Source of the DNA: Gammaproteobacteria bacterium
GTDB taxonomy: Bacteria; Pseudomonadota; Gammaproteobacteria; Xanthomonadales; Marinicellaceae
Assembly (NCBI GenBank): GCA_030426705.1
Contig: JAUHXW010000012.1
Coordinates: forward strand, 1 to 18,752
DNA length: 18,752 nt
Direction: 5' to 3'
Of the stretch, positions 16,904-18,752 are shown one piece after another. The position numbers and the translations under genes were made by a program. The notes beneath the pieces are model-generated. The model did not search any database, was not told the DNA's origin, and was given only the letters and a program-made list of their open reading frames with translations. Within the stretch, counting starts at the first letter, position 1; every line of letters begins with the position of its first letter.

Positions 16904-17308
16904 TTATCGAAAAAAATAACTATAAATTGCAGCCGCGCCGGTCAACACCACTAAAAACCCCAAAGCCAACAGGGTGTCTTTTTTATCAGAATCTTTTTCT
17001 TCCGCTGTGGCATCGATGGTCAATCTGATTTGACTGGTTTCTTTGGGTGGGATCGCAAAAATTGCTAAAGCAACTCTTCTATAGGGTTCTAAAAAAGCTT
17101 CATGAGTGTCTTCTTCAAACCCGATAAATTCACCACTCTTGTTATAAAACCGCAATTGTGCCTTGATGCTGAAAATCCTTTCAGAGCAATCATTCTCCAA
17201 TTCAATTTCATACCAGTGATCTTTTTTATCTTCTCGAATCACAGAGCCTACTACATGGATATGCTGCGAAACGTATTCGATAGATATGTCTTTTTCTTTA
17301 ATCATCAT
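16904..17308 (-). CDS. Tail-anchored membrane protein of unknown function, coupled to anmK
   Basis: A 134-residue protein I do not recognise by name. It has no signal peptide. Residues 10-100 look like a beta-sandwich: alternating hydrophobic strands such as 'HWYEIELEND', 'IFSIKAQLRFYNKSGEFIG' and 'YRRVALAIFAIPPK', with a pattern loosely like FxLYD-type domains. A charged linker 'EEKDSDKKD' follows, then one membrane helix at about 113-132 and a short 'YFFR' end. The body would lie in the cytoplasm if it is tail-anchored. The first ATG directly follows the anmK stop (TGAATG, no gap); a second ATG is one codon later. It is the last gene of the mepM-like/anmK unit and converges on the PP2C gene, 23 bases away. 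Confidence 0.75.
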   Translation of the reverse strand: MMIKEKDISIEYVSQHIHVVGSVIREDKKDHWYEIELENDCSERIFSIKAQLRFYNKSGEFIGFEEDTHEAFLEPYRRVALAIFAIPPKETSQIRLTIDATAEEKDSDKKDTLLALGFLVVLTGAAAIYSYFFR

Positions 17309-18394
17309 TCAAGGCCTGTAGCTGATACCATAAACCAAAGGCTTACGCACGCCGGTAATCTGTGTTAAATCAAGTTTTGTATTTTGCAAATGCTGTTTCG
17401 CCAGCCAGGCCATCAGTGTGGCTTCAACATAATCAGGGTTGACACCATAATCCCGACTGCTTTTTACTGTTATACCCAGCACATCAGAAAATGTTGCCAT
17501 TAAATACTGATTGTGTGATCCACCACCACAGACAATCATCTCTGTGATGTTTTTATGGGCTTGTTTTAAACCTGTCGCAATGCTTTCGACAGTAAATTGT
17601 AGCAAAGTACGTTGTACATCTACCACATCAAGTTTTGCCACAAGCTCATGCGAAAACAACCAGTCCAAATTAAAAAGTTCCCTGCCGGTACTTTTGGGAT
17701 ATGGCTGATTGAAGTATGGCTCAGACAACATATCCGCTAACAATTGTTTATTCACCTGACCTTGTTTAGCCCAATGTCCATTGTCATCATATTTTAAACC
17801 TTGGTGCTTTTTGACCCATTCATCCATTAAACAATTGGCTGGCCCGGTATCAAAGCCAAAAATCTCATCGCCATCAATCACCGTGATATTAGCAATACCA
17901 CCCAAATTAAGCACCACAATGGGGTTATTGATGTGCCCAAAAACCTGTTGGTGAAAAGCCGGTGCCAAAGGGGCACCTTGTCCACCAAAAGCCACATCCA
18001 TTTGTCTGAAGTTTGCGACAGTGTTGATACCCGTTTGTTGCGCCACTTTTGCAGCTGACCCCAATTGCCAGGTGTTGGCCAATTGTCCATCAGGATCATG
18101 GTATATTGTTTGTCCATGTAAACCTATGGCTTGAACGGCGTCCTTTGCCATATTTTGTTGTTTTAATAATTGATTGATTGACTCTGCATATAACTGCCCA
18201 AGTTTGGCGTCCAATGCACTTAATTCAGCGATGGTCAAAGGCTGTAAGCTGATGATTTGTTGTAGCTGAGATTGCACCGCTTCCGGGTATGCAAGAAATG
18301 AAGTTGCTACCGTATTGATTCCTGTTCTGAAGTCCACCAATGCCACATCAATACCATCACATGATGTGCCGGACATGACACCGACAAAATACAT
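17309..18394 (-). CDS. anmK: Anhydro-N-acetylmuramic acid kinase
   Basis: AnmK opens the anhydro ring of 1,6-anhydroMurNAc and phosphorylates it to MurNAc-6-phosphate, allowing cells to reuse murein sugars released by lytic transglycosylases. The length of 361 residues is normal. Signature motifs are all present: 'GVMSGTSCDGIDVALVDF' at the N-terminus and GLHGQTI at 91-97. 'NFRQMDVAFGGQGAPLAP' is at 128-145 and 'NLGGIANIT' at 163-171. 'GFDTGPANCLMDEW' carries the catalytic base Asp182, and 'CGGGSHN' is near the C-terminus. The ATG overlaps the stop of the M23 peptidase gene by one base (TGATG), and the downstream gene follows without a gap. All three are therefore probably translated as a coupled unit. 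Confidence 0.97.
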   Translation of the reverse strand: MYFVGVMSGTSCDGIDVALVDFRTGINTVATSFLAYPEAVQSQLQQIISLQPLTIAELSALDAKLGQLYAESINQLLKQQNMAKDAVQAIGLHGQTIYHDPDGQLANTWQLGSAAKVAQQTGINTVANFRQMDVAFGGQGAPLAPAFHQQVFGHINNPIVVLNLGGIANITVIDGDEIFGFDTGPANCLMDEWVKKHQGLKYDDNGHWAKQGQVNKQLLADMLSEPYFNQPYPKSTGRELFNLDWLFSHELVAKLDVVDVQRTLLQFTVESIATGLKQAHKNITEMIVCGGGSHNQYLMATFSDVLGITVKSSRDYGVNPDYVEATLMAWLAKQHLQNTKLDLTQITGVRKPLVYGISYRP

Positions 18395-18752
18395 CAGTTG
18401 GCAGCCACCAATGACTGTTTAATGGCTTTTAATTCGGTCAATAAAGGCACTGAGTACGTATTGAATTCAGCCATCACCGCATCAGGCAATGGTTTTGACT
18501 TCGGCAGTGAAACAGTTCTTGGGTTTCTGTGCACGCCATTATAGATAAATTCATAATGCAGATGAGGTGCTGTTGATAAACCTGTTGTACCCACATAGCC
18601 TATGGTTTGACCTTGCTTCACCCTCGCACCTTTTTTAACTGCACGCTTGGAAAAATGCAAGTATTTGGTCACAATACCGTTGGGGTGTTGAATGAATACG
18701 TAATTACCGTTGTATTTATTGTAAGTAGATGCCGTAACCCTACCCGCACCCG
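18394..18752 (-). CDS. M23 (LytM) murein endopeptidase, MepM-like, C-terminal part
   Basis: Reading in from the right edge gives an open frame (starting 'GAGRVTASTYNKYNGNYVFI') that continues past the GTG at 18670-18672. That GTG is not the real start; the gene extends beyond the window. About 118 residues are visible. The LytM domain shows 'YLHFSKRAVKKGARVKQGQTIGYVG' as two adjoining blocks and the zinc-binding HxH motif in 'STAPHLHYEF'. The other zinc ligands lie outside the window. The C-terminal extension 'NPRTVSLPKSKPLPDAVMAEF' resembles the end of E. coli MepM. These periplasmic enzymes cut DD-crosslinks to let new murein be inserted. An M23 peptidase directly before anmK is a gene order I recall from other gammaproteobacteria. 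Confidence 0.9.
   Translation of the reverse strand, partial: GAGRVTASTYNKYNGNYVFIQHPNGIVTKYLHFSKRAVKKGARVKQGQTIGYVGTTGLSTAPHLHYEFIYNGVHRNPRTVSLPKSKPLPDAVMAEFNTYSVPLLTELKAIKQSLVAAN

Noticed and set aside
1..18752. CRISPR arrays, tRNA or rRNA genes, insertion sequences
   Set aside because: Reading through the gaps, I saw no regularly spaced repeats, no tRNA-like or rRNA sequence and no transposase ORF.

Overview
The window is one strand-biased block of chromosomal housekeeping genes from what looks like a low-GC (roughly 40-43% by eye) gammaproteobacterium. This rests on recC, recB and recD lying directly next to each other, MltF, AnmK and MepM-type cell-wall proteins, and a DUF6165 protein. 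A Marinicella- or Kangiella-like lineage is only a guess. There is no rRNA, tRNA, CRISPR array, insertion sequence or phage gene that I can recognise.

Left edge (1 to about 520): strikingly GC-rich DNA encoding the C-terminal part of a Wzx-like polysaccharide flippase on the minus strand. It is joined, in frame, to the AT-richer remainder exactly inside the Walker A region of a SNF2-family helicase. The most economical reading is a chimeric contig joined at a short shared sequence. A natural fusion is improbable. The helicase therefore lacks its catalytic half here, and the flippase lacks its N-terminal half.

2375-3586 (minus): a two-gene unit, a VOC/glyoxalase-fold protein followed by proC (proline synthesis). 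3702-12843 (minus): recC-recB-recD with overlapping stop and start codons, encoding the whole RecBCD helicase-nuclease. It is preceded by an inner-membrane GGDEF diguanylate cyclase (12918-13889).

13890-14150 is an odd stretch: higher GC, an 8-bp-stem inverted repeat, a 15-bp near-palindrome, an imperfect 23-bp tandem repeat and a doubtful 62-codon ORF. It abuts the 3' end of a DUF6165 gene.

14687-16880 (plus): mltF (lytic transglycosylase) and a PP2C-type protein phosphatase. They converge on a minus-strand unit of a MepM-like M23 endopeptidase (partial at the right edge), anmK and a tail-anchored 134-residue protein of unknown function. MepM, MltF and AnmK act on successive steps of murein opening, anhydro-muropeptide release and anhMurNAc recycling, so the right third is a cell-wall turnover neighbourhood.

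I do not see a convincing undescribed system. The most useful observations are the chimeric join, the structured repeat region at about 13.94-14.15 kb, and the uncharacterised membrane-anchored partner of anmK.
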